A stretch of 64,000 nt of DNA, from positions 1 through 64,000 of the forward strand of contig NJFT01000159.1 of NCBI GenBank assembly GCA_002221725.1, read 5' to 3'. The notes beneath the pieces were generated by a model. The model did no database searches. It was not told where the DNA came from and was given only the letters and a program-made list of their open reading frames with translations. Every line of letters starts with the position of its first letter. The first letter of the stretch is position 1. This document shows positions 1 to 10,091 of the stretch, piece by piece. The position numbers and the translations under genes were made by a program. The DNA is from Scedosporium boydii. Taxonomy: Eukaryota > Ascomycota > Sordariomycetes > Microascales > Microascaceae.

Positions 1-194
1 GATAAAAGGGTTTCCTGGGTAGGACTGAGTCTCTGTAGGCTGGAAAAGGCCTCCTTTCTTGCCTGTGTGCCACCTAGCCGGTCTCTGATAGTTGTTCTTG
101 GAATTCCCCATTCCTTGGCTGCCTTGCGGATGGAGAGACCACTTGCGATCGCATCAAGGGCATCTTGAAGGTCTTCTTCAGTGTATTTCTTCAT
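1..194 (-). mobile_element. pogo/Fot1-type transposase, N-terminal part (cut by window edge)
   Basis: Reading from an ATG at 194 leftwards, about 64 residues are open to the window edge. They begin MKKYTEEDLQDALDAIA and continue with SIRKAAKEWGIPRTTIRDRL, the pattern of the pipsqueak-type helix-turn-helix that starts pogo/Fot1-like DDE transposases of fungi (family knowledge). This domain binds the element's terminal repeats; the CENP-B-like and DDE catalytic domains would lie to the left, outside the window. No stop or frameshift is seen in the visible part, so the copy may be intact. Its right end lies just beyond the start codon, facing a truncated NLR gene. Confidence 0.85.
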
Positions 195-300
195 TTTTAG
201 TTGGGAAAGGTGTCTGCGAAATATGAAGAAGAATAGATGTGAAATGGGGAAGAAATGTAAAGTTGAAGTTGGATGGGATGAAATGGCGGTGTGGTTTTTT

Positions 301-345
301 GGGGGGGCGGAATGGGGGGGCGGGCGGAAAGTGGGGTCGTCAACT
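301..345 (-). repeat. candidate right terminal repeat of the pogo/Fot1-like element
   Basis: A strikingly G-rich stretch (C-rich on the minus strand) ends at 345, immediately before a TA at 346-347. Read inward on the minus strand it starts AGTTGACGACCCCAC. TA is the target site of the Tc1/mariner/pogo superfamily, and coding sequence of the neighbouring NLR resumes right after it. The partner repeat is outside the window, so this is inference. Confidence 0.35.
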
Positions 346-346
346 T

Positions 347-2284
347 ACAGAAGATCCGGCAGGTTCGTGTTCTTAAGCGATGCTCCAGGGTATTTACACT
401 AACGATTACGAATAAACAGAAATCCATCAAGGGAAAGTTGATGCCTGCCGAAAGGCGCTCTTCCTCGCCGACCCAGTCGTCGATCGAGAGACTTTGAAAG
501 ACATCAAAGGCCCGAGGGCTGCTGGTACCTGCGAATGGATCAGAACGAACGAAACCTACCGGCATTGGCTTCATGGTGATTCACGATGTCTTTGGATTTT
601 GGGTGGCCCTGGTAAAGGAAAGACAGTGCTCTCCATCTTCGTGACGGAAGAGCTTGAGAGGTACACGAAGGGATCAGAGAACACGGAGCTTTTGTTCCAT
701 TTCTGCAGCAGCCAGGGCGAGATGCCCAACAATGCAGTAACAATCCTCAGGTGTCTGGTATACCAGCTAATTGATAAACGGCGAACTTTGATCGAGCACA
801 TACTGCCAGGCTTCGAAAGTCCGGAGAAATCCCGAGCGGTGCTGTCATCACCCCAAGCTCTCTGGATCATCTTCGAAAAGGTCCTGCAAGCTCCTGGCCT
901 TGGCACGGTTTTTTGCGTACTCGACGGACTCGACGGATGCGAGGATGCCAGGCTACTGACTCGTAAATTCCGCGACTTTTTTTCGACACGAAGCCCAGGA
1001 CCAAACGGTGGACGGTTCAAATTGGCAATTGTCAGCCGGGGCATCGATGGGCTAGAAGTCTTCCCCACGGTGAAATTGGATCCTGACAACGACGAATACG
1101 TAAACAACGACATTCAGCGGTGCATCTCCGATAGTGTTCTGAAGTTGTCAAGGATACCAGGGTTCGGTGACATTCGTGAGAGAGTCGAGAATGAACTTCT
1201 AAGCCGATCCGAAGGCACTTTCCTGTGGGTTGGCACCGTCATGCACGAGCTGTCGAAGAAGAAGACATGCCACGAAATTATGGAGGCTCTGGGTAGTGTC
1301 CCACGAGGGCTGGCCGCAATTTACAGCCAAATGTTGCTGGAGACAGAGGCAACTCGGCGGCCAATTATCTCCGAAATCCTATCTTGGGCTACGATGGCTG
1401 TTCGTCCTCTAACAGTGCATGAGCTAACGGCAATTATCGCTATGCCTTCCATTGCGCCTCTTAGCAACGACCGGACTATCCGCGATCACATTACCATGTG
1501 TGGGCCTATCCTGAGAATCCAGCCTAAGAGCCACCATGAGGACAGCGCTGTCGATGAAGTCCGCCTCGTCCACCCATCAGCTCGAGACTATTTGCTACGA
1601 AAGGAGCCTGACGAGGACCCAATTCTCGAGAGATTTCGTATCAATGGAGAGAAGACGCATTCTAAACTAGCAAGAATCTGTCTTGATTGCATTGAAAAGA
1701 GTGACTTGCGATATGAGCCCCTGGATATTAACGATGCGTCGGTTCTAGAGAAATCGCCCTCGTTAAACTACGCATCGCTGCATTGGCCCGAGCACGCAAG
1801 AAAGTCTTCTGGTTATGCAGATAAGGAACTTAGCTTTTCACGGCCATTCTTCCAGAAGAAGTCCTGTGTACGGAATAACTGGTGGGAGACGTACCAAAAA
1901 GCCAAGTCAGCATTGCCTTTGTATAACATGCCTTTACTGCACACCGCTTGCTATTTTGGGATCGATTCGTTGGCCCAGAAGCTGCTTTCACAAAAGCCTC
2001 GAATATTTACATTCCGGAAGCTTGTGGACAAGATGGATGGCAGAGGAAGGACCGCGCTCTATTTTGCTGCTCAGAGAGGACACAAGACCACTGTCCAGTT
2101 GCTACTCGATTGCAATCCCGACGTCAACATAAAGGACAGGGAGTCAAGCTTCACAGCGCTGATAGCGGCCGCCTCCAGAGGACACTGGAACGTTGTACAA
2201 CTGCTCCTCGAGAAGGGCGCTGATGTCAAAAGTTGCGTGATAAAACTAGACCCTCTCGATGGCGGCTCGGACATCCTCACTTAG
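347..2284 (+). pseudogene. NACHT-ankyrin NLR protein, truncated at both ends
   Basis: The main reading frame has an internal Met at 494, but the coding frame continues upstream to 420 (...KALFLADPVVDRETLKDIKG), just after a splice acceptor at 417-419 with a CTAAC branch site at about 399. A donor at 363 would give a 57-nt intron and an upstream exon reaching back to 347, where it meets the TA next to the transposon. Visible domains are a NACHT NTPase with Walker A GGPGKGKT (about 602-625) and a VLDGLDG Walker B, a winged-helix-like linker, and two to three ankyrin repeats (about 1930-2230) ending in LLEKGADV. After this the sequence stops looking like ankyrin and a stop follows. Fungal NLRs sense non-self or parasites. 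This copy lacks its N-terminal effector domain and most repeats, so it is probably non-functional. Confidence 0.75.
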
Positions 2285-2422
2285 GGCCCGGTCAAGTTCT
2301 TCAGCATAGCCATGGTAGAGTCTAAGTCTGTGGCGATAGATGATTCTTTTCTGATCTAACATCATCCTTGTTCGGCGAGAGTCATGGTAAGCCGACAAAG
2401 TGAATACTACGGATGGCCTCAT
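2246..2422 (-). CDS. small hypothetical ORF or gene fragment (58 aa)
   Basis: A 58-residue frame on the minus strand (begins MRPSVVFTLSAYHDSRR) is basic and amphipathic, with an uninterrupted helical-looking second half. It overlaps the odd last residues of the NLR frame. Its composition looks protein-like, so it may be the remnant tail of another gene brought in where the ankyrin array breaks. No family recognised and no expression signal seen. Confidence 0.25.
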   Translation of the reverse strand: MRPSVVFTLSAYHDSRRTRMMLDQKRIIYRHRLRLYHGYAEELDRALSEDVRAAIERV

Positions 2423-2764
2423 CTCTTAAAACAAGAAAATGGCAACATTCTCGGCTGACCTCATGTCATTCAATCATCTACCCAGATTCTACGGAGCAGT
2501 ACGTGAATAGCACGTAAAGTATGAGGGATATAAGGGCTGTGTTGCTGCAAACTCCTTCCAACCTCGGAAGACGGTTGTGAGACAATGGTAACAGAGACTT
2601 CCTAGGCACTGAAGATGTTGAGATGCGGGAGGCCAACCAGTAATGCCCAAGGCCCAATTGCAAAGCTCCATGGACATGTCTCGCCTAAGGCACCTCTGCA
2701 GCTCTGACGCGAGCCCCTCACTCCCTCACTCCCCCACCTCCATTCTTATTCGGCGTACATACAG
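2423..2764. other. intergenic, no feature seen
   Basis: About 340 bases between the NLR relic and the next gene. No convincing coding frame. The last part is pyrimidine-rich, as is common just upstream of fungal start codons. Confidence 0.4.
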
Positions 2765-4180
2765 ATGGGTGGGGTACACCAACTCTTAATCGCAATCTCC
2801 ATGCTCCATGTTGCTCTCCTAGTTGTCCTAACCTCTACATCTATCACCCGTCCGGCATCTCACCTCGACATGACCAACCCAGATGATAGCCGTCGAGTCT
2901 ACCTCCTTTGCCGTCCAATCTTCAGCGGCAATAATGCCCATCTTCGTCGGCACAAAAAAATCAAGGAGCTGCTCAACAAGAGCAAGGAACCCCTTCGGCC
3001 CTTGTTAGAAGATATCGGAGAGGAGAGATTGATCGAAATCGTCCGAAACCTCCTCGAACGGCGGATTTTCGCGTCGGAGCTTCGCGCCAAAGTCGAATTT
3101 CCCGAGCTTTTCCGCCCTTCCCCTTCTCGAGATGCCCAGCGCCAGGCCTCTGAAATCGATGCTGCACGATCTACCGCCGAGGCTTTGGATGAAATCGCGT
3201 CCCGAAATGGCGAGGAGGACGTGGACGTGTCCGCCGACGAAGACATTGAGGAGGCGCTAGCTACCATAGAAGATCTGAAGCCGCAATCCTCTGTTCCAAT
3301 GAAGAAGCAAGCCCTAGGAGACAAAATCCCATCACTCTACCCCTCGTATCTTCCGTACCAAACCCAACATTTGATTTTCAACATGGCCCAGCAGGTCCTC
3401 GAGGAGTGCTGTTTCGATTTTGCGACTACTTCTATGTCATCTATACTGAAGCAAAAGAAGTGGGAGTGCTCTTCCGCGGTAGAGCTAACCAAATGGATAA
3501 AGATCTTCCGTAAAAAAGAGGGAAAAACCCACCTTCCACCTCTCCCTCCCGAGATCGACAGCGACACACTAGGAGTCATCTTGGCCAAGGTATCGGACCT
3601 CCGCCACACCGCCGTTCACCGGTTGCCAACCACAGCTAAGGGCATTAGCCGGCTCCTCGAATACGCTGTGAAGTTCGCTCAAATTCTTCAAGACACTGTA
3701 CGTGCTGCACAGCTGGACGACATGCGCTCGGCACTGGATAGCCAGATCCAGGCGATGGAGCTAAACAAGAACGCTCTGGAGGATATGGCCACGGTTGAGT
3801 TGCTCGAGATTCAGCGGCAACGAGAAGAGTTAGATCGTAGGGAGGCAGCGCTGATTGACGGGATGTTGAAGGACGACCTAGAGAACAAGGCCCTTGTCGG
3901 ACAGCTTCTAGAAGACAATGCCCGAGGGATCTTTCATGGTGGGAATAACGTACTATCCAGGAGTCACGCGAAGGGAGACGTTCCCAGCCCGAAGGGAGAG
4001 ATTTCTCGCACGAAGGAAACAGAGGATGTTAGCAAAAATGGCGGAAGTAATAGTTGCAAGGAAGTGCAAGGGAACCAGATGAACGGCAGCAGTGGAAATG
4101 ACGATGAAGACGAGCAGGATGAGCGGACGGAATGGGCAAATAAGAATCTAGAATTCATTAAGGCAATCCTCGAACACTAG
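2765..4180 (+). CDS. conserved fungal hypothetical protein with coiled coil
   Basis: Single exon of up to 471 aa. The first 35 residues include a hydrophobic stretch (LLIAISMLHVALLVVL); the more family-like start is probably Met36 (MTNPDDSRRVYLLC, base 2870), so the hydrophobic lead may be untranslated. An acidic segment (about residues 145-175) is followed by a globular region with KKWECSSAVELTKWIKIF and LRHTAVHRLP, a long charged helical region (about 310-390) likely to form a coiled coil, and an acidic C-terminus. I recall similar proteins in many Pezizomycotina with misleading names such as cytochrome c1 reductase, but no haem or membrane-anchor signature of that enzyme is present. Function unknown. 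Confidence 0.65.
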   Translation: MGGVHQLLIAISMLHVALLVVLTSTSITRPASHLDMTNPDDSRRVYLLCRPIFSGNNAHLRRHKKIKELLNKSKEPLRPLLEDIGEERLIEIVRNLLERRIFASELRAKVEFPELFRPSPSRDAQRQASEIDAARSTAEALDEIASRNGEEDVDVSADEDIEEALATIEDLKPQSSVPMKKQALGDKIPSLYPSYLPYQTQHLIFNMAQQVLEECCFDFATTSMSSILKQKKWECSSAVELTKWIKIFRKKEGKTHLPPLPPEIDSDTLGVILAKVSDLRHTAVHRLPTTAKGISRLLEYAVKFAQILQDTVRAAQLDDMRSALDSQIQAMELNKNALEDMATVELLEIQRQREELDRREAALIDGMLKDDLENKALVGQLLEDNARGIFHGGNNVLSRSHAKGDVPSPKGEISRTKETEDVSKNGGSNSCKEVQGNQMNGSSGNDDEDEQDERTEWANKNLEFIKAILEH

Positions 4181-4362
4181 AAAATGGCAGATATCGATCT
4201 CGGTTGTTGGTAAAGAACTAGTCAGTCGCCGAAAGGCCATTATGTCTTAACTGCTCTCTAGCAGTCTAGTGAACGCCTCGGCATAATTCTGGGAGGAAAG
4301 AGGTATTAGACGACGATACTAGATTTCTCCGTGAACGAAAAGTAGATCCGATCGCCTCTATG

Positions 4363-6382
4363 CTACAAATAGTTACACCTTATCGAAGCGCCCTCGTTGA
4401 GCACAGTATCATCGACATCCAAGACCACGATCTCATATTCGTCTAGCGGCACACCATCAAACGCATCCTCAGCACTAATCCCGCCATAGCTTTGACCCGG
4501 GCGAAGTTTTCCCTCTGTTGCTGCATGCTTCCCCTTTTTCTTCTTCATCTGCAATGGCGTCGGCGGAAGATCAATGCCCATAATTGCTTTAAAATTAGCC
4601 GCGTTCAGGATCTGAACGTGGATGATTTTGGAGTTGGCGAAGTCCCATAGCCGCGGGTCCGTTGAGTCAGGCACGATACGCTGCACAATGGTACCCCCGA
4701 TGCCTAATATTTCGGGTTCCTCCGGCCTTAGGACCATGTGCAGGCTCTGTTCCGCATATAAACTCAAGTCCCCTGTGCGGAGTTAGGTTAGCTTCCTTAT
4801 AATAGCGGCTGTATTGCAGGTCTACTACGAGGAGCTTACGATCATCTCCAAGCTCGATGCCTTTGTGTGTGAGAACAAGGCGCCCGGGCTCGATTCCAGT
4901 TTCTTGGGAGAAGATCTGCTTGGCCCTGGCCCCGTCGAAAGACGAATTCGGAGAGAGATCAAGTGCTATTTCTTTGCCGAATCTATGGACGTAAAGCTGT
5001 GGTCCGCCCCCACGAAGTTTGCGGATGAGAGTTACGGTAGCTCCCTATTGAGCAGAGAAGTTGGTTAGAAGCAAAGGAATGAGTATGAGTAACGGGAGGA
5101 AACCACACTTACTGGCCCCATGTTGTACTCATCGAGCGTAGCTTCTATCCCCATGATAGAATAAGCCTCACCCTCGTAAAGCCCTACCAGGAATGAAGAA
5201 AATGAGCTGTTTACCATCCTGCAATTGCCACCTGGCAAATACCAGCCGCTGGCTGCCTGGCGGCATGTCAATTTTATCCTGTATCCAACGCTTAAGATCA
5301 TGGACTATATCCGACCCTTCAACCCAAACCGAGAATTCCTTGCCTGTGAGAGCATTGACACGGACTTTAAACCCGTATGCTGTGCGATGCAGGAGTTCGA
5401 ACGTGGGTATCGTGTACTTGTTGGCTGTGTCAATCATATCAAAAATGAGTTGTGATCCACGTGTCGCTCCTCCTGGACCTAGGTCCTGACGGCGAAAGAG
5501 TTTCATTGACACTCCTCGCGTTGCGTCTATTTCCTGGCATAGATCCAAGATTGTACTATCTTCTGGCATAGGCAACATTTTCGCGCTGGTCTGAAGTTCA
5601 AGCGGAAACTCCTGATACGAGGCAAGGCCACAGACGCGTCGGGGGGGGATTGATTTTACTTTGGTCCCTATTTTCTATCAGTTGGATGCCGTTGGTTTAT
5701 ATCCTGAGATGCTCGTCTCTGAACTCACAAAGATAAAGTCTAGCTCCTCCGCCATGGTTTGCTTGACATTTGGTGGTTGCGGTAATACGATCTGCCCACA
5801 TTGTGCTTCAGCAAGCACGGTGACCTCCTTCCAGCTCCGTATCGGAACTAAGAATTCGGGGCAATTCGTGACAGGAAATCGCACATGAAGAATATCTTCA
5901 GGTGCCCTGTACTCTTGGCTTAGAAATGCGATAATGTCTTCCATATCATCACCATAGAAAAACTTCCCGGGGGAGTGCCAGTCAGAATGAAATGTCACAA
6001 CTTGCGAAAACTGAAATAGGGAAAAACGATAATAATGTGCGAACCTTGAACTCATCTGCTCCCGCCGAATCTGGGGGCCGGATTTTGAGCGCCACCGCAT
6101 TACTGGATTCCCCATAGACCTCAAGGTCCAGCAAATCGGAAGGTTCCACATGAGGGGGGAATTCGCTAAGAAAGTCTTTCAGTACTTTCTTCCTACGATG
6201 GAGACGTTTGCTCAGATCTTTGAGGTAGATGAACTGGTCTTCCTCCAATTGCAGTTGCTTTGGCGTCTTGAGAACCTACCCAATAATTGCATAAATGACT
6301 GGCATAAAAAAAAAAATACTCCGGGAATAACCCTCAGAAGGAGGGAGAGAAAGATTTGGAGGGAGAAGTCATATACCAGCAT
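4363..6382 (-). CDS. protein with two tandem ubiquitin-like domains
   Basis: Seven-exon minus-strand model: ATG at 6382, then exons 6382-6377, 6275-about 6045, about 6010-5729, 5611-5215, 5144-5113, 5044-4840 and 4772-4363. The exon 2/3 junction is uncertain: the only in-frame choice gives a 34-nt intron. The N-terminal half (about 300 residues) matches nothing I recognise. A 76-residue ubiquitin-like domain follows without gaps (GFKVRVNALTGKEF ... ATLDEYNMGPGATVTLIRKL), ending in LRGG followed by GP. A second, more diverged one (PQLYVHRFGKEIALDL ... LYAEQSLHMVLRPEEP) lacks the terminal GG. In the first, the positions of K48 and K63 are W and P. A C-terminal tail of about 110 residues has a KKKKGK patch. 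Possible roles are a scaffold read by ubiquitin-binding proteins, or a precursor cut after LRGG. Both are inference. Confidence 0.7.
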
Positions 6383-6654
6383 CACGAGAACTACGTCCCG
6401 GCTCCTGGCAAAGCAACTTTTTTGGATTAAAAAAAAAAAAAAAAAGGTAAAGATAAGACCAGCTTCGAGCTACACGTGCATATCAATGCCCTCCATCGAG
6501 ACTTCAATTCCGTTTGATAGAAACCGAGCCTCCGGCCAAGGGGCTCTTGTTTCCTCTCTATGTCGTCAATTTGTCCGATTTTTAAGAAAGGAACCTGTCA
6601 ATCTCCCCCTCGATTACCAGCAGATACTGAACTTCGCCATCTCCGTAGCACATT

Positions 6655-7671
6655 TCAATCAAGCCAGTCAACCTTGATATCAATCCCGTCTCCTTCTACT
6701 GACTGCTTCCCACTCCGGATAAGCTCCTCACCCATGGCCGTCCGCAGCCTCTCCATGAACCTCGCCTCTCCCGGAACATCATATTCCATATCATAACCAC
6801 AATGAACCATGCACATGAATCCCTCCTTGGCTTTCTTGGCAACCTCCGGGTTTACGCTATGACTGAGCTCCTGAAACCTCCGCCTCCAAAATAGCCATCT
6901 CTGGAGGCTAAAGCCGGGGTGGGAAACACCGTAGGTCTGTGCCAGAGATCCCGGGGCTACCAGCGCAGAAATTCCGCCTTCCTCCTGCGGTGGTTCAGAG
7001 TTAGTGATCGATAAGGTAAGAAGTTTGTGGCGGGCATGGTCGACCCAAGCCACGGCGGCAGGGAGAAGGGAAGCAGTTCTCTCTTCTTCCTGATCCATCT
7101 CGAGGGTTTGGCGGAGGCACCACAGAGCAGCCGAGCCAACCAAGTCACCACAGACACCGACACTCATTAACTTGGCCGAAAAGGCAGCAAGGTTTAGTCG
7201 GTCCGGTTTTTTCTTAACAGAGTCATCGCACGTCAAGAGGAGTTGCCATGCTGCCTGCAGGCTTTCGGCGAAGCCATAGGCGTCCCAGTCCAGCTCGTCA
7301 GTTTCGCCTCGGTGCAAGGTCCTTCGGAGGGCGTCATACTCTTTCGTCCAGAGCAGCGACTGGATTAGCTTTTCCTGAAAGGCGTCATCGTGGTCGAAAA
7401 CCTTAGCAGTATCAATGAACATATGCCAGAGGACGGACACTCCCTCTCGTACAGCCTTGATATGCTGCGTCGGTGAGTCGAGCTCAATGGGCGGTTTCTT
7501 CGAGGCCCCGTTGATGAAATGGAAGCTATAGCTTCGGATGGAAAGTAATATGGCCTCCTTGTCTTCTCTAGTCGTAGATTCTCTGACATTATCGGCCCAT
7601 CCTTCCATAGTCTCCTTTCTGAACACTATCTCGTTCTCGATGTCACGTTCTATGGTGGCAGCTTGAGACAT
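6655..7671 (-). CDS. DUF3632 family protein
   Basis: Single-exon protein of 338 aa. The C-terminal block (FSLQRWLFWRRRFQELSHS, then a GFMCMVHCGYDMEYDVPGEA stretch and GKQSVEGDGIDI) is the signature I associate with DUF3632, a fungus-specific, lineage-expanded family of unknown function. The protein is helical and probably cytosolic, with no signal peptide or membrane segment. The length fits the family and no breaks are seen. The gene lies head-to-tail after the ubiquitin-like gene's promoter (about 270 bases away, containing a 17-base A run). Confidence 0.75.
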   Translation of the reverse strand: MSQAATIERDIENEIVFRKETMEGWADNVRESTTREDKEAILLSIRSYSFHFINGASKKPPIELDSPTQHIKAVREGVSVLWHMFIDTAKVFDHDDAFQEKLIQSLLWTKEYDALRRTLHRGETDELDWDAYGFAESLQAAWQLLLTCDDSVKKKPDRLNLAAFSAKLMSVGVCGDLVGSAALWCLRQTLEMDQEEERTASLLPAAVAWVDHARHKLLTLSITNSEPPQEEGGISALVAPGSLAQTYGVSHPGFSLQRWLFWRRRFQELSHSVNPEVAKKAKEGFMCMVHCGYDMEYDVPGEARFMERLRTAMGEELIRSGKQSVEGDGIDIKVDWLD

Positions 7672-8152
7672 GGCGAAGCGAGCAGGAGGAAGCTAGTGTG
7701 AAAATCAGGGGGCAAATCGACACCTCGAGAGTGGAGGAAAGAAGTTGATCGAGAGCGATCGATGTTGAGGATACCTCGCGTCTTTATGCGGGAGAACTGG
7801 TGTGCTGGTTAATATTTTGATTTGGTGTCTAAACAGTGCATCGATTGCTGCCTGCAGGCATCTATTGTTAGTACACCGCAGGCAGTGAAGGCAGTGCCTA
7901 AACCTTAATTGGTGTTCTATCATATCGTAAGGGGGGGTGTGTGACTTCGTGAGTCTGATGGGCGTTGTTTGCTGTCCAATTGGCAATCAAGGCAACAAGA
8001 CCTAGCAAAAGTGAGACTTTTCGTGCATTTCTAAGGGTCTAGTATCGAGATATCTTAAATCCAGTCTAAAAGAAAAGAAAAGAAAAGAAAAGAAAAGAAA
8101 AGAAAAGAAAAGAAAAGAAAAGAAAAGAAAAGAAAGGAGTAGAGGGTGCATA
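7672..8152. other. intergenic with pentanucleotide microsatellite
   Basis: About 480 bases between the DUF3632 start and the RTA1-like stop. Apart from the AAAAG array listed separately, no coding frame or regulatory motif is recognised. Confidence 0.5.
8068..8136. repeat. (AAAAG)n microsatellite
   Basis: About 13 perfect copies of the pentamer AAAAG, broken at the right end by AAAGG. The array is just downstream of the RTA1-like stop codon, so it may fall in that gene's 3' UTR. Purine tracts of this kind are length-variable. Confidence 0.95.
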
Positions 8153-9248
8153 CTATGCTCCGTGTTTAGCTTGTAAGGAATCTCCATCGACACAAGTGTC
8201 TCTTCCACTCCAACTGGACCTCGACTCAGCATCGGCTTTAATCCGAGGAGAAACATAAATGAGCTCCAGCCCATTCTGCCCAGGCACTTCGCCCCTCAAC
8301 AACAGGCCGATCTCTGCAGGATGGAACCAATTCATCCAAACCAGCACGATAAACATCAACGCCCCGTCGAAGATAAAGACAAACGCCTCGTGTCTCATTA
8401 GGTACCCGTCGTTCCCCTGGAGATATTCGATTACTCGGAACAGACATCGTATCCAGATGATGACGCTGGTAACGTAGAGAGTGAGGAGGTACCTTCTCCA
8501 TCGGATGTCGGGTTCCTGGGACTTGGTTGTAGGACGTAGTTGCATCCTGTATTGGAACAGGCCGGCGACAACGACGAAGAAGCCGAAGACGACGAGTTGG
8601 ACAAAGAGGCCGACCGTGATCACGTTTTCGCCCATATTTACCATGTTATTCGTTTCGTTGCCTGCAGCCATCATCCCACCACCTGATCGATAGAAAGATC
8701 GTTAGTCTCCGTTTCTGAAAGAGAACTTGGTCGTTTGTATCGTTTCATACCTGATCCTTGCATCAATAGCGAGACCACATCCCCGGTCACAAAGATCTTC
8801 GTGAGCCACTTCCTTTTGATCAAGGCGTGACCCTCCCCTTCAGTTAACAGAATTATCCTCCCGAGAATCATGTAGATTGAAGCCGCGATGAAAGCCGGGG
8901 CGACAAGAATCAGTAGGTTCTGGATAATGTAAGGGTTGAGGGTCCAGCAACCCGGTTCTTCGCGGACATTCACCGCCCTGGTTGCATACCCGATGGTTTC
9001 ACCTATTATAAGTTAGAGAATAATTTTATCGCCTAAATAGATAGTGGCCTCCCGCGTGACGTACAGAAGCCGCCGATCAACAAGGCGCAGAGATACCATG
9101 TTCGAGTCTTGAAGATCTGAACGGCGTGGAGGATCGTGGTCAAGGCGAATAGGACGCAAAACGCTATCGGCGCTGCCGTCGAGGGGACGTATCGGTAGAG
9201 AGACCATTGGGCGTCCTCATAGTATGGGTTGCATTCCATCTTCATCAT
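8153..9248 (-). CDS. RTA1-like seven-transmembrane protein
   Basis: Three exons, 9248-9065, 9002-8751 and 8682-8153, joined at canonical GT-AG sites, give 321 aa. Features run from an N-terminal MECNPYYEDAQWSLYRYVPS through several hydrophobic helices (PIAFCVLFALTTILHA; NLLILVAPAFIAASIYMILG; VGLFVQLVVFGFFVVVAGLF) to the diagnostic IWIRCLFRVIEYLQGNDGYL stretch followed by RHEAFVFIFDGALM. This is the RTA1/RSB1 family, fungal plasma-membrane proteins linked to lipid translocation and resistance to sterol-binding or lipid-like toxic compounds. The C-terminal tail is hydrophilic and cytosolic. No breaks are seen; the specific substrate is unknown. Confidence 0.9.
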
Positions 9249-10091
9249 GGCTTCGAGACCCCGCTGATCGAATCGGGATCGATTATATTTCCGCCGCCCG
9301 TCTAGTGTGGTGAGGCAATACTAAGTCCTCAATCACGAGAAGATGTTCGCACGAGTCTGGGTGAAGAAAAAATGCGAGTTGCTGAAGTGAATTCCGTTAT
9401 CTTGATGAAGTGGCCATTTTCCTGAAATTTCCTTGAGGATTAAAACTGAAAAAAAGCTTCTTTTATGGACTGTGATGACCTGAATGATCCATGATTTAGG
9501 GGAGTGGAACGGCAAATTGAGGCTTTTGCCATGCAAGGGATGCGAGTATTCGGGATGGATTTAAAGTTGGGTAGAGACAAGCTCAAGGGGCACCAGCTAC
9601 CAATCGCCAGCCTAATCCTAAAGGGGGAACTATCAATATTTCGCTTCTCCTCTTCGTGGACCTGCCAATCTCGTGTTGGTCTCAACGCCTCGTGGGAGAC
9701 GAAAGGAATGGCGTCAGCTTGGACAGCTCAGCCCCGATGTCTCAGAACATTGGAACGTCCATCCCCTGTCGCGCCGTCAGGATGGGTCGAACTATGTCCA
9801 AATGCGGCTAGCAGCCAGACTGGAACATCCCCGCGCAAACACACTTCCGCGTATTCGTACCGAGGATTCTCAGGATACGCGGATTCGTAAACCCACTTCA
9901 TATCTCCATGACGCTGGTTCTCAGTGCCGATATTTCGGTTTCTCGCGTGGTGAAGCTGGACCCTCGTATTCAACAATAAGGCAAGCCCCAGGCACATTCA
10001 GCCAGTATATTCCGCGCTTTCCTCAGTCCACAAGTGCTTTTTTTTGCTGTGGATGATACTATTATCTCGCTCACCTCTCTTTCAGGTTAGA
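9249..10091. other. divergent intergenic region
   Basis: About 840 bases between the divergently transcribed RTA1-like gene and the Zn2Cys6 regulator. Two overlapping plus-strand frames (9504-9890, 9673-10056) have no family-like pattern and are judged chance. The arrangement would let the regulator's promoter and the transporter's promoter share elements; no specific operator was recognised. Confidence 0.5.

Noticed and set aside
5144..5215. A 31-nt intron in the ubiquitin-like gene ending at the first GGTAG
   Set aside because: Leaves about 14 extra residues in the domain; the 70-nt intron ending at GGGATAG gives a gap-free 76-residue alignment to ubiquitin.
9504..10056. Two overlapping plus-strand frames between the RTA1-like gene and the Zn2Cys6 regulator
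   Set aside because: No recognisable protein and they sit in a divergent promoter region.
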